From: Nostoc sp. FACHB-892
Lineage (GTDB): Bacteria; Cyanobacteriota; Cyanobacteriia; Cyanobacteriales; Nostocaceae
DNA length: 59,666 bases
Direction: 5' to 3'
NCBI RefSeq assembly: GCF_014698795.1
Contig: NZ_JACJTR010000038.1
Span: forward strand, 1 to 59,666
This document shows, piece after piece, positions 8,211 through 16,997 of the stretch. The notes beneath the pieces are model-generated. The model ran no database searches, had not been told where the DNA came from, and saw nothing but the letters and a program-made list of their open reading frames with translations. A program made the translations under genes and the position numbers. Every line of letters begins with the position of its first letter. Position 1 is the first letter of the stretch.

Positions 8211-8362
8211 AGGGCGACCGCATCATGTCAATAAGCAAACTATATTATCAATAGAGTCAAAAATAATGTCATTAACTCTTGCTTATTGCTAAGGTTTTAG
8301 GCGATCGCTTCGGGGCTTAAAAAATAATCAAACGCGAAATCCTGATTTTTTCGTTCCTTCTT

Positions 8363-8404
8363 AACCTTCGTTGTGATCAAGAGTAATTTAGATGCGTTTG
8401 CCCT
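8363..8404. repeat. dispersed ~42-bp repeat, copy 2
   Basis: Shares GTAATTTAGATGCGTTTGCCC and the upstream TTGTGATCAAGA (with substitutions) with 3759-3800. It lies between the LanM remnants and the PEP-CTERM gene. No function is apparent. Confidence 0.55.
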
Positions 8405-8667
8405 GCCCTACACCCCACACCCAAAAGCCTTATAAATAATAGGTTTGCCGTTATCTTAGTGCCATTCGATTCAGTCCTCAAGACTGGCTTTTTACCTCTA
8501 GTTTTTTCCGAGGTATAGCAGGCGTAGGGTATCAGTTCTTACGTTTAGCATCTCCAGAATTGTTGCCTTCAATGCTTATTTGGGAATAAGGAAATACTTA
8601 ATTTTGATAGTTGTCAAAATTAAGTATTATTGACGATGTTGCTTTATACGTTTCTCTCTTTAAAGTC

Positions 8668-9318
8668 ATGAATACTAAAAACATAGGAACGCTCGTTGTT
8701 AGTGCGGCATTCAGCAGTCTTTTTTCTTTAGCTCCAGCGGCTGCTGCTATATTAGTCGAACCCGTTTTGACAACTCCCGATCCCAATCTCCCTTCCCGCA
8801 ATTTCGGAATTGGCGTGAATCCCCCCCGTACGGTTCTTGTATGGAATGCACCTGATATCAGCGGTCAACAAAACTTTCTCAATGAGGGTACAGGACTAGA
8901 TATCACTACAATAGAGCTGTTTTTATTTCCTGAACTCGATGAAGTTGATGACGAGGTAATCTGGGCAGATGTGAATGGAGATGGACAGATTGGCATATCT
9001 AACCTTTTTGCCAATATTGAAGTTGATAATAACTTTATCTTGGGGGACTCTAGAGAGGTTTTCCGAGCCCCACGCGTTACTTTTACAGGAGGAGTCATTC
9101 CCTTGGGGACGCGTTTTGTCGCTCAAACCCTTACTGAACCAAATTTAACGGCTCCACTAGAGGTTGGAGATGCTGGTCCGCTGCTAGTCGGGGGGCGTTA
9201 TGATGGTGTCCCCATCCCAGAACCCTCCACCATCCTCGGTTTAGGTTCTATACTAGGATTTGGAGTCCTGTTCAAGAAGAAATCCTCTAGGAAAATGTGG
9301 AGAAAGAGGGAAAGGTAA
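8668..9318 (+). CDS. PEP-CTERM anchored exported protein
   Basis: A 216-residue protein with an N-terminal signal peptide (hydrophobic run TLVVSAAFSSLFSLAPAAAA) and a C-terminal PEP-CTERM sorting signal: PEPSTILGLG, a hydrophobic segment, then KKKSSRK. Such proteins are exported, processed by an exosortase and held at the envelope or released to the matrix. The middle is acidic and holds a DVNGDGQIG calcium-binding-like loop. The ATG at 8668 is chosen because it places the signal peptide at the N-terminus; an upstream TTG frame would not. No exosortase gene is in the window. A link to the adjoining RiPP genes is not evident. Confidence 0.85.
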   Translation: MNTKNIGTLVVSAAFSSLFSLAPAAAAILVEPVLTTPDPNLPSRNFGIGVNPPRTVLVWNAPDISGQQNFLNEGTGLDITTIELFLFPELDEVDDEVIWADVNGDGQIGISNLFANIEVDNNFILGDSREVFRAPRVTFTGGVIPLGTRFVAQTLTEPNLTAPLEVGDAGPLLVGGRYDGVPIPEPSTILGLGSILGFGVLFKKKSSRKMWRKRER

Positions 9319-9349
9319 TAGACTAAAGGATATCAGGCTGTTACAGGCG

Positions 9350-9446
9350 TTATAGCGGTTCCCGATCTAGTAAGGTAAGTTTTCAAAGCTACTAACCTTG
9401 GTAAGCAAGATTTTGGTCTATTTCAGTTGCTTAGGAAACGCTATAA
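9350..9446. repeat. 97-bp MITE-like element, copy 2
   Basis: Partner of 4152-4248, with ends TTATAGCGGTTCC and GGAAACGCTATAA forming inverted termini with one mismatch. It starts 31 bases after the PEP-CTERM stop. Confidence 0.7.
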
Positions 9447-9822
9447 GGCAATACGGTTCAGTTAAGGTTATTGGCGTAGATAATTGGTCTTTGAAGACGC
9501 GATAAATCGCGTCTCTACATCAGGGTTTTGGGCTTAGGTGAAGTGTATTGCGCTATAATGGGAAAGAAGACGAAAAACAACATTGCTAAAGATTTATGCA
9601 TTGTTTTGAGTATTGAAAACTAAACCAAACGAGAAATGCTGATTTTTTTGTTGGTTTAAAATAGCTCTAGCTTGTTAATGGAAATACAGTTATATAGCGA
9701 TCCTAAATGAGTTGTGAAATTTCTCGTTGAGGTAGGGAACAGGGAATAGGGAATGGGGAATAGGGAATAGGGAAGAAGGATTTACAAATATACTTTGTTT
9801 TTTCACAAATGATTTAGGACTG
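9447..9822. repeat. repeat-rich intergenic region
   Basis: It holds a single AATACGGTTCAGTTAAGG end (9450-9467) related to the element at 6993-7125. A perfect 9-bp hairpin AGACGCGAT-AA-ATCGCGTCT (9495-9514) is of the kind repeated widely in Nostoc genomes. A purine tract of GGGAATA-type units lies at about 9733-9775. No gene was found. It separates the + strand PEP-CTERM gene from the 3' end of the leftward export operon. Confidence 0.6.
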
Positions 9823-10557
9823 CTATACATTTTTAATCCGATTAGTTTCCTCAATTTGGTGTTTAATCCATTTATCAAACAATTCAGTGAGAATTTGCTG
9901 ACGCAGTTCGTTATCCAATTCTGGCTGGATAATCTCTTCCACTAAAATTAGATGTAATCCCTTAGAAGTCATTATCGGCTTAAGAATCTGAGGTGACGTA
10001 GCAGTAAAGACAGCAGCAGAAATCTCCGGCTTTAAATCTTGGCGGCGCACTATCCCTAAATATCCTCCTTTTCGGCGTAACTCAGTATCCTGGATATATT
10101 TGTGAGCCACATCATAGAAACTCATCTCACCTTCCTTAACAGCATAGAAAAGTTCTATTGCCAAGTCTTCATCATCCAATACAATCTCATACATCACCAC
10201 GCTAGTGTAGCCTAGCTGATGTTCTAAGAAATACGGTTCGATTTTATCTGTAAACAAATGTTGACTTAACTTTCCGAAAACGACATCACTGTAAACAATT
10301 TCTTCAAAATCATCTAAAGACAAACTATGTTTTTCCAGCCAAGTCCATGTCTCCTCAGCACTGGTGAGTTTATTCATTAAGCGGAATAAGTCTGCTGCTT
10401 TCTGTAATTCTTCTGTTTCTACTTTTATGCCAGCTTCTTCAGCAGCAGATATAATTACATTGCGGCTAACAATCTGCTCAACTATCTCAGGAATTTTGCA
10501 GGATAGCTTGACTTGTTGAAGAATATCCTCATTGGTAACACTAATAGATTGTGACAT
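9823..10557 (-). CDS. parvulin-type peptidylprolyl isomerase (SurA/PpiC-like)
   Basis: A 244-residue protein with an N-terminal helical SurA-like region and a C-terminal parvulin domain: YDVAHKYIQDTELRRKGGYL, GIVRRQDLKPEISAAVF and KPIMTSKGLHLILVEE are the conserved blocks. No signal peptide is seen, so it may act in the cytoplasm or be exported atypically. It is the last gene of the leftward unit HTH-exporter-HlyD-PPIase, 124 bases after HlyD. Cyanobacterial C39-exporter clusters often carry such a foldase, and it probably assists passage or folding of the exported peptide or of the exporter itself. Confidence 0.88.
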   Translation of the reverse strand: MSQSISVTNEDILQQVKLSCKIPEIVEQIVSRNVIISAAEEAGIKVETEELQKAADLFRLMNKLTSAEETWTWLEKHSLSLDDFEEIVYSDVVFGKLSQHLFTDKIEPYFLEHQLGYTSVVMYEIVLDDEDLAIELFYAVKEGEMSFYDVAHKYIQDTELRRKGGYLGIVRRQDLKPEISAAVFTATSPQILKPIMTSKGLHLILVEEIIQPELDNELRQQILTELFDKWIKHQIEETNRIKNV

Positions 10558-10681
10558 GATGTTTCTCTTAAATTAGCTAGGTGGACTTAAAATAAAAGTG
10601 GCATACTAATCTTTCCGCTTTGCTTTCAAACGAAAGGGGCTAGTAGCTTAGGTCTAGGAATATATAGGTATAGTGAAACTT

Positions 10682-12205
10682 TTACAATTTCACCCCACCC
10701 TGCTGCAACTGCTTAAATGGGTCAAGCAGAAAATCAATAATCCGGCGCTGGCGGACAATCACCTCAGCTGTCGCTGTATCCCCAGGACGCAAGGCAATAC
10801 ATTTATTAGCCGAAGGAATACAATTTTGTTTTAGGGCAATTTCCAAGTCATAAGCTGCCACCTTTCCATTAGGTGTTTCCACCTCTATGGTAGTAGGAGA
10901 AATCTCTAACAATTCTCCTTCCATCACGCCATAATCCTGAAACGGATAAGCATCGAACTTTACCTTTACTGGCAATCCTTTTCGCAAAAAACCACTCTCA
11001 TTTGTCGCCATTTGCGCCCGAATTATTAAAGGCGAACCTTGGGGTGCAATCTCCGCAATCATTACTCCAGACTGCACTACAGACCCAGCCCGTTGTATCG
11101 GTAACTGAAACACTCTACCATTTACGTTGGCTCTTAACTCGCGTTGTCCTAACTGAAACTTTAACGCGACAATTTGACTCCTGTTTTGAGCAATTTCTGC
11201 TTGAAGCGTAGTAATTTCTGTCTCCAAATTTTTCTGTTGTTCGTCGATTTTTAGCACAGCCAGCTTACCAGAACGAGTCAAAGTCTGATAGCTCCTTTCC
11301 TGCTCTTTCAGTCGCAACTGTGCCTGCTCAATATCTGCATTTGCTTGCCGAATAGTCCGCTCATAACTACTCTGTTGTTCTACCAAACGTAGTTTAGCCT
11401 GCTGAATATCTGACTTATTTTGTTCGTATAACTGTTGCCTGTCTTTAGCTATATCTTGCTTTTGGACAACATTAGTTTCTGAAACAACTCCTGACTGCCA
11501 AAGACTCCGATAGCGTTCAACTTCTCGCTCACTACTTGCCAAACTACTGTTTACTAACTTATTAGCAGTTTGATTATGCTCAAGATTTTGCCGTGCCTGA
11601 TTCACTTGAGATAATTTTTCGTCTTTTTGTAGATCATAGGAATTCCTAAGAGCATTCATATTCTGTCGCGCTTGGTCAATTTGAGACTGCTTTTCTAACT
11701 GTTGTGATTGGTTTTGTTGCTGTTGAGTTGTCAAAGATACAACTAACTGGCTTTTAGATAAATTTAACTGAGAAAGTCTGTTTAATTGTCCCTCTAATTT
11801 ATCCTGTGCCTGTCGCAATTCCGCCTTAACTAATTCTGATTCTAATACCAATAAAGTTTGCCCAGCTTTAACTGAATCACCTTCCTTTACTCGAATTTCA
11901 GCAACAGTACCTGCTACAGCAGCATCCAATCTAACCGTCTTTCCCTTTGGCTCAAGTCGCCCTCTTGCCGTACCCGTTTCATCCACCTTAGATAGCATCG
12001 CCCAAGGTAAAATGATCGACACAAACACCACTAAAAAATATAGCAATCCTCTTGTCCAAACCTGGGGCAAACTATCAAGTAAATCCTTGGTTGCGTAAGC
12101 CCAATCATCAGTTGATCTGGCTGGTGTTTGCTCCGTCAAAACTTCCTTGCGCTGTCCTACCTCATAAATTTGGGTTTCACCCTTTCCATTTAATGTGTTT
12201 GGCAT
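10682..12205 (-). CDS. HlyD-family membrane fusion protein
   Basis: A 507-residue periplasmic adaptor of a type I secretion or peptide exporter. A single transmembrane segment (LLYFLVVFVSIILPWAML, about residue 55) is followed by a lipoyl half-domain (AAVAGTVAEIRVKEGDSVKA), a long Gln-rich coiled-coil hairpin (about residues 120-350), the second half-motif and a beta-barrel (LRPGDTATAEVIVRQRRIID). The ATG at 12205 has AGGA upstream and is preferred over a TTG six codons earlier. It is encoded after the C39 ABC exporter, with which it should form the export channel. The outer-membrane partner is not in the window. Confidence 0.92.
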   Translation of the reverse strand: MPNTLNGKGETQIYEVGQRKEVLTEQTPARSTDDWAYATKDLLDSLPQVWTRGLLYFLVVFVSIILPWAMLSKVDETGTARGRLEPKGKTVRLDAAVAGTVAEIRVKEGDSVKAGQTLLVLESELVKAELRQAQDKLEGQLNRLSQLNLSKSQLVVSLTTQQQQNQSQQLEKQSQIDQARQNMNALRNSYDLQKDEKLSQVNQARQNLEHNQTANKLVNSSLASSEREVERYRSLWQSGVVSETNVVQKQDIAKDRQQLYEQNKSDIQQAKLRLVEQQSSYERTIRQANADIEQAQLRLKEQERSYQTLTRSGKLAVLKIDEQQKNLETEITTLQAEIAQNRSQIVALKFQLGQRELRANVNGRVFQLPIQRAGSVVQSGVMIAEIAPQGSPLIIRAQMATNESGFLRKGLPVKVKFDAYPFQDYGVMEGELLEISPTTIEVETPNGKVAAYDLEIALKQNCIPSANKCIALRPGDTATAEVIVRQRRIIDFLLDPFKQLQQGGVKL

Positions 12206-12252
12206 GATTTTTCCTGATATCAATTTGGGATTTTGGGAGTGGGGACATCGGA

Positions 12253-12336
12253 GATCCCCCCAATCCCCTGTTAAAAAGGGGGGCTTTCTCTGATCTTTAC
12301 CCTGTTTTTAAGGGGGTCGCCGCAGGTGGGGGGATC
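12253..12336. repeat. G/C-rich inverted repeat between exporter and HlyD genes
   Basis: Outer ends GATCCCCCC and GGGGGGATC enclose further C-run/G-run arms (CCCCTGTTAAAAAGGGG; CCCTGTTTTTAAGGG). A strong structured element in the 158-base gap of the operon. It could act as a partial terminator that lowers HlyD expression, or be a dispersed repeat. Confidence 0.6.
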
Positions 12337-12363
12337 AAGTCTTATCCGAACTGTCCTCTTCTT

Positions 12364-15093
12364 TCACCCCGCAACATCCATCTGCTGATGATTGAGATAA
12401 AAATAATGTCCGCGCTTCGCCATTAACTCTTTATGAGTTCCACTCTCAATCAACACGCCGCGATCTAGCACCAAAATCAAATCTGCATTCCGCACAGTTG
12501 AAAGGCGATGGGCGATTACTAAGGTGGTTCTGCCTTTGAGAATTGTGTTTAAATTCGTCTGAATAATCCTTTCTGACTCTGCATCCAGATGGGAAGTCGC
12601 TTCATCCAAAACCAACAGCTTGGGATTGCCTAATAACGCCTTTGCGATCGCAATTCTTTGTCGCTGTCCTCCAGACAACATCCCCCCTCCTTCACCAATC
12701 TGGGTTTCATAACCCATAGGTAACTTTTTAATAAACTCATCAGCACCCGCTAGTCGCGCTGCCTCAATAATCTCTGCCAAAGTTGCCCCAGGATGTGCCA
12801 AGCTAATATTTTCTCGAATCGTTCCGCCAAACAAAAAGGTATCTTGGTCAACTACCCCAACCTGTTCGCGTAGAAAACGCAACGAAATACTGGCAATATC
12901 CTGCCCATCAATCAAGACTTTGCCATCTGTGGGAGGATATAACCCCAAAACCAACTTAGAAATCGTGGTTTTCCCTGAACCACTCCGTCCCACCAAGGCA
13001 ACCATTTGCCCGCTATGTACTTCAAAACTGAGATTTTCCAAAACATTAATATCGCTTTCGGGATGATAGCGAAATGTCACGTTATCAAAGCGAATGTTAC
13101 CTTGAACGGGCGGTAAAGATTGCCGCGCCTGATGCTGTAAATCCTCTTCTGGTTCCGCATCCAACACATCATTAATCCGTTCCACCGCAATCACCACTTC
13201 TTGCAATTGATTCCACAAAACTGTTAATCGTTGGAAGGGTCTAATAATATTTCCCAGCAGCATATTAAATGCCACCAGTTGCCCAATGGTTAACTCGTTG
13301 TGAATCACTTGGTACGCCCCAAACCATAGCAAAGCGGTAGTTACCACTGCTTCAATTGTGTTGCTGAATATTTGCAGGCGATTGCTGATAATTTGCCCAG
13401 AAAAGTTAGTTTTTACTTCCTTACTTAATAACTCTTCCCAATGCCAACGCACTGTCTGTTCCACTGCTGTAGATTTAACTGTTCGTACACCAGAAAGAGC
13501 TTCAATCAAATAACTACTTTCATTAGCAACAGCATTAAAGATTTCCCTAGAAATCCTTTGTAAAAAAGGTGTGGCAATCAATGCCAGCAGGCAAAAAGGC
13601 GGTACAATCACCAACACCAGTAACGCCATTTTCCAACTGTACCAAAACATCAATCCTAAATAGATAAAGACAGTGACTAAATCCAGCAGTATGGACAACG
13701 CCTCACCGGAGAGGAAACGTTGAATTTTGCGGTTTTCCTGTACACGAGAGATAATATCCCCCACATAACGGGACTCAAAGTAACTCAAGGGCAAGCGCAG
13801 AGTATGGCGAATAAATCCCACAATCAGTGCTAGATCAAGCTTATTCGCCGTGTGGTCTAACAGATATTGCCGCAACCCTGTCATCGCTACACGGAATAAA
13901 CTAAAAATTAGTAACCCTAACCCCACTGCCGTTAAGGTTAGTTCAGAACGCTGCACTACTACGCGGTCTAAAATTAACTGGGTAAATAAGGGAGTAACAA
14001 GTCCAAATATCTGGATAAATAAGGAAGCTACAAACACTTCCAGCATTACCAACGAGTGAGGCTTGATCAATTCAAAGAATTGCCAAAAGGGGGTAGAAGT
14101 CTCTTTAGTATCCTTGAGCATTGCTGTCGGTTGCAGCAGCAATGTGTAACCAGTCCAGTTGGCTTTAAATTCCTGGTGACTGAGGTTGCGTTGACCAATG
14201 GCGGGGTCGGCGACAATTACGTGTTTGGAGGTAATTTCATAGACAACGATGTAATGTTTACCTTCCCAGTGAGCGATCGCAGGCAATTTTTGCTTCGCTA
14301 ATTGGTCAAGACTCGCTTTAACAGGTCGCGTGGAAAAACCAATACTTTCCGCCGCCGCCGATAACCCCCGCAGCGATGAGCCATTACGGTCAACATTGGC
14401 GATATCCCGCAGGCGATTGACACTAAAATTTTTCCCCCAATAGCGAGACACCATCACTAAACAAGCTGCACCGCAATCCGATCCACTCTGTTGGGCAAAA
14501 AACGGATAGCGCCGAATGACACACTGTAATAAATGCCCCGCTCGCTGCGTGGAGTTGGGAAAATAGGCTTTACTAATCTTTTTCTCGCGTGGCTTTACTG
14601 CTGGCGTTGATAAAATCTTCGTTTCATGGAGCCGTTTTGAGTCAGATGGCAGTATTGGAGTGTTATCCGAGTTCACCTGTTGCGGATTACGAGATAGCGC
14701 CTTAGCCCACAAATGCTCACGAATTTGGGGATATTTAGCCATCAATGACCACAACACCTCACCCGGAACAAAGCACAGTTGCAAATTTACCGAGGCTCTG
14801 GCGGTATAGGGCTGAAATTGTGCATCTGGGAATAAGGTAAATTCTCCAAATGAGCCTCCCGCCTCCAAAGTAGCGATTAACTCATCGGCGCTATCCAGTA
14901 ACCTTACTTTACCAGTGATCGCAATATAGATTCCTGGTTGAGCATCAGTTCCTTGCCAGAACTTGCCAACTTTCGGGTTGATAAATTTAACTTGTTGAAG
15001 ACAGTGTTGAAATTCCTCTGTCGAAAGAGAATAACCCAGAGTATTGTTGAACTGTTGCAGAGTTATTAACTGAGCGGATATATCTTGCGCCAT
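12364..15093 (-). CDS. C39-peptidase ABC exporter with cyclic-nucleotide-binding domain (HetC-like)
   Basis: A 909-residue protein with four parts. These are an N-terminal cNMP-binding-like domain (about 1-135: AITGKVRLLDS...GGSFGEFTLF), a C39 peptidase (about 195-330), an ABC transmembrane domain (about 345-620) and a nucleotide-binding domain (about 660-905). Catalytic residues are visible: QQSGSDCGAACL (Cys207), AHWEGKHYIVV (His) and VADPAIG (Asp). The ABC motifs are GRSGSGKTT, LSGGQRQRIAIAKALL and LLVLDEATSHLDAE. Such PCAT exporters remove Gly-Gly leaders and export the core; the 7451-7609 peptide fits as substrate. The first 107 bases overlap the upstream HTH gene in another frame. Confidence 0.95.
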   Translation of the reverse strand: MAQDISAQLITLQQFNNTLGYSLSTEEFQHCLQQVKFINPKVGKFWQGTDAQPGIYIAITGKVRLLDSADELIATLEAGGSFGEFTLFPDAQFQPYTARASVNLQLCFVPGEVLWSLMAKYPQIREHLWAKALSRNPQQVNSDNTPILPSDSKRLHETKILSTPAVKPREKKISKAYFPNSTQRAGHLLQCVIRRYPFFAQQSGSDCGAACLVMVSRYWGKNFSVNRLRDIANVDRNGSSLRGLSAAAESIGFSTRPVKASLDQLAKQKLPAIAHWEGKHYIVVYEITSKHVIVADPAIGQRNLSHQEFKANWTGYTLLLQPTAMLKDTKETSTPFWQFFELIKPHSLVMLEVFVASLFIQIFGLVTPLFTQLILDRVVVQRSELTLTAVGLGLLIFSLFRVAMTGLRQYLLDHTANKLDLALIVGFIRHTLRLPLSYFESRYVGDIISRVQENRKIQRFLSGEALSILLDLVTVFIYLGLMFWYSWKMALLVLVIVPPFCLLALIATPFLQRISREIFNAVANESSYLIEALSGVRTVKSTAVEQTVRWHWEELLSKEVKTNFSGQIISNRLQIFSNTIEAVVTTALLWFGAYQVIHNELTIGQLVAFNMLLGNIIRPFQRLTVLWNQLQEVVIAVERINDVLDAEPEEDLQHQARQSLPPVQGNIRFDNVTFRYHPESDINVLENLSFEVHSGQMVALVGRSGSGKTTISKLVLGLYPPTDGKVLIDGQDIASISLRFLREQVGVVDQDTFLFGGTIRENISLAHPGATLAEIIEAARLAGADEFIKKLPMGYETQIGEGGGMLSGGQRQRIAIAKALLGNPKLLVLDEATSHLDAESERIIQTNLNTILKGRTTLVIAHRLSTVRNADLILVLDRGVLIESGTHKELMAKRGHYFYLNHQQMDVAG

Positions 15094-15712
15094 GAATGTC
15101 TAAAGGTTTTTCTAATTTCGCAAAGTTAATAGGTAAAAATTCGGAATCATCTGGAATAACTGCTGATTTGAGATCACCAATCAAAATTTTGGAACTCTTA
15201 GCCTGCTCATTGCTGTTTGCTTCAGAATTGCTGGGTTTTAGTATTGTGGATAATCCCATCTGTTTGAGCAGTCGTTTAATATGGCGATCGCTTACCTCAA
15301 TCTCAAATTCTTTTGCTAGATGTTTCCCAAGCCAGTTCGCTGTCCATCGTCGAAAAGCATAACCATGCTCGTGAGGACTACTATTAATTAATTCCTTCAA
15401 ACGCTCTAAATACCGATCATTCGCAGTCTTCGGGCGACCAATGGGGCAATCTTGCCATTGATGCGCCATCCCAGTTCGGGCTATGTGTGTCCAATGTCGT
15501 GCTGTTGCTGCACAACATCCCAAGCTTTGACAAATCTCTGTTTGAGATTTTCCTTCATCAGCTAGCAACATAATTTGGATACGCTGATAATACGATGCAG
15601 GTAAATCCTTTTGTAGGCTAGTTTGTAGTAGTTTGCGTTGAAAGGAGGTTAAATATTTACTACTAAATGTACCCGGATTATTACTATCCGTTTTCTCTTG
15701 AGATAATGACAT
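14987..15712 (-). CDS. HTH protein related to IS630-type transposase N-terminus, probable regulator
   Basis: A 241-residue protein with a helix-turn-helix (LADEGKSQTEICQSLGCCAA) and a second winged-helix region (FRRWTANWLGKHLAKEFEIE...DRHIKRLLKQMGLS). This is the DNA-binding part of IS630/Tc1-like transposases without any DDE catalytic domain. Length and the following exporter gene suggest a domesticated regulator rather than a broken insertion sequence. The C-terminal ~100 residues are unrelated to transposases. Its 3' end overlaps the exporter gene by 107 bp in another frame. It is the first gene of the leftward operon, 230 bases below the shared upstream motif at 15944-15981. Confidence 0.75.
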   Translation of the reverse strand: MSLSQEKTDSNNPGTFSSKYLTSFQRKLLQTSLQKDLPASYYQRIQIMLLADEGKSQTEICQSLGCCAATARHWTHIARTGMAHQWQDCPIGRPKTANDRYLERLKELINSSPHEHGYAFRRWTANWLGKHLAKEFEIEVSDRHIKRLLKQMGLSTILKPSNSEANSNEQAKSSKILIGDLKSAVIPDDSEFLPINFAKLEKPLDIHGARYIRSVNNSATVQQYSGLFSFDRGISTLSSTS

Positions 15713-15943
15713 TTTAAACTCCTGACAAGATATTTCATATCACTCTTGGAAAACAAGAATTGAAGCTCAATTCTAAGACTTTGATTTCATCAGGATTTGA
15801 GGCTCCATTTTCTAACTAGAAACTAAAATTTATGGACAAAAAGTGGAAACTAAAGCCCCATAACCGTTTGAGGTATTGGATTTTTCCAAAGTGACAAAAA
15901 AGCATTACTTATGCCCCTATTGTGTTATCAATTTAAAAATCAA

Positions 15944-15981
15944 GTTTTTCGCGGAAAACTTACATTCTTTACAAAACTTTA
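15944..15981 (-). promoter_or_regulatory. shared upstream motif, copy a (export operon)
   Basis: On the - strand TAAAGTTTTGTAAA, ~15 bases, then GCGAAAAAC. The same pair of blocks at similar spacing is found at 24053-24089, 25422-25457 and 34998-35034, each upstream of a leftward gene for an exported or envelope product. Here it is 232 bases upstream of the HTH gene. A GCGAAAAAC half-copy on the + strand (16145-16153) faces the sigma-factor gene. Confidence 0.6.
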
Positions 15982-16007
15982 TATTACTAATGAATGATTT
16001 AGGAGAC

Positions 16008-16100
16008 GGGACTGGGATGGTTTGGTGATATGCGCCCTCAGCTCTTCTGGCAGAGTATCAACTACTTTCTTCGCAGACAGCAAATCTCTGACCCTGCGAT
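16008..16100 (-). pseudogene. duplicated fragment of the gene at 36388-37968
   Basis: The - strand reads RVRDLLSAKKVVDTLPEELR followed by .ITKPSQSR, nearly identical to residues ~72-98 of the intact coiled-coil protein at 36388-37968. The DNA match is also close (CAGAGTATCAACTACTTTCT shared exactly). Flanking sequence on both sides is unrelated. A 77-codon frame can be read through it, but it has no plausible start or context. It lies directly behind the shared motif, as the intact locus does at 35 kb. Confidence 0.75.
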
Positions 16101-16294
16101 CCATATTTCTATTCTGCAACGCCGGAAAATTTTTTCCGAATTCCGCGAAAAACTTGAAGTTGAGTCTGATAACTAGATAATAAGCTCTACTAATCCAGGT
16201 ATTAAACATCAAGTTATGGATTCGTTTATCAGAAATTTAAACAGTCAGAGGCATCTCTAGACTACTTCTGCAAGTATTTACCAGGAGATCCTCT

Positions 16295-16948
16295 ATGACA
16301 AACGTCCACGCGGTAAGTAATCTAAACCAACAACTCCAGCATCTGGTTGCCGAAGCCTGTTCTTATCCAGCAAAGAGTTTGATGCGGCGGCAAAAACTTA
16401 GTGAGATAGTTAAAGTTGTAATGAAATCGGGCAAACTATGGAAAGAGAACACACCTTACTATAATGATGCTCTGCAACAAACTTGGTTATATTTCTGCCG
16501 GAACCCAGAGCAGTATAACCCAGAGAGTTGTAGTGTGATTACCTGGCTCGACAATTGTCTCAAGTGGCGACTGAAAGATTTTCGCTCTAGAGAAAGCGAA
16601 ATTCAAGCTAAGACTGTTCCCCTATCTAGCTTAGAAATTGAAAATACAATTAACACGGTAGAAAGCTTGCCAGTAGCAGCCGATATTCCACCAATTTTAG
16701 AAGAAACTTACCAATGGGCTTTTACAGATCCAGACAATGACTTAGCCAGTACTCATGTTAAAGGACGACCTGATGTAACTTGCCAAATATTGATTCTGCG
16801 ACGCCTGCCTCCAGAAACCCCCTGGAAAAATATCGCTAAGGAATTCGACTTACCTCCATCAACTGCACCCAATTTCTATAAACGTGAATGCTTACCCCGC
16901 TTACGAAATTTTGCTATCAGGCAAGGGTATCACGAAATTGGGCATTAA
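16295..16948 (+). CDS. sigma-70-like RNA polymerase factor of the DUF1822/CHAT cluster
   Basis: A 217-residue protein. The region KENTPYYNDALQQTWLYFCR...ITWLDNCLKWRLKDFR resembles sigma region 2 of ECF-like factors. The C-terminus has a helix-turn-helix-like segment (TPWKNIAKEFDLPPSTAPNF), as in region 4. Cyanobacteria frequently encode this type in front of DUF1822, CHASE2/CHAT and DUF928 genes, as here. The start has a good ribosome site (CAGGAGATCC). It may drive the neighbouring CHAT and hemagglutinin genes; the shared motif copies are candidate targets, which is inference. Confidence 0.75.
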   Translation: MTNVHAVSNLNQQLQHLVAEACSYPAKSLMRRQKLSEIVKVVMKSGKLWKENTPYYNDALQQTWLYFCRNPEQYNPESCSVITWLDNCLKWRLKDFRSRESEIQAKTVPLSSLEIENTINTVESLPVAADIPPILEETYQWAFTDPDNDLASTHVKGRPDVTCQILILRRLPPETPWKNIAKEFDLPPSTAPNFYKRECLPRLRNFAIRQGYHEIGH

Positions 16949-16997
16949 AGCAGAGATGTCTATTATAGAAGGTTATCTAGAAAGCGGAAGGAAACTT

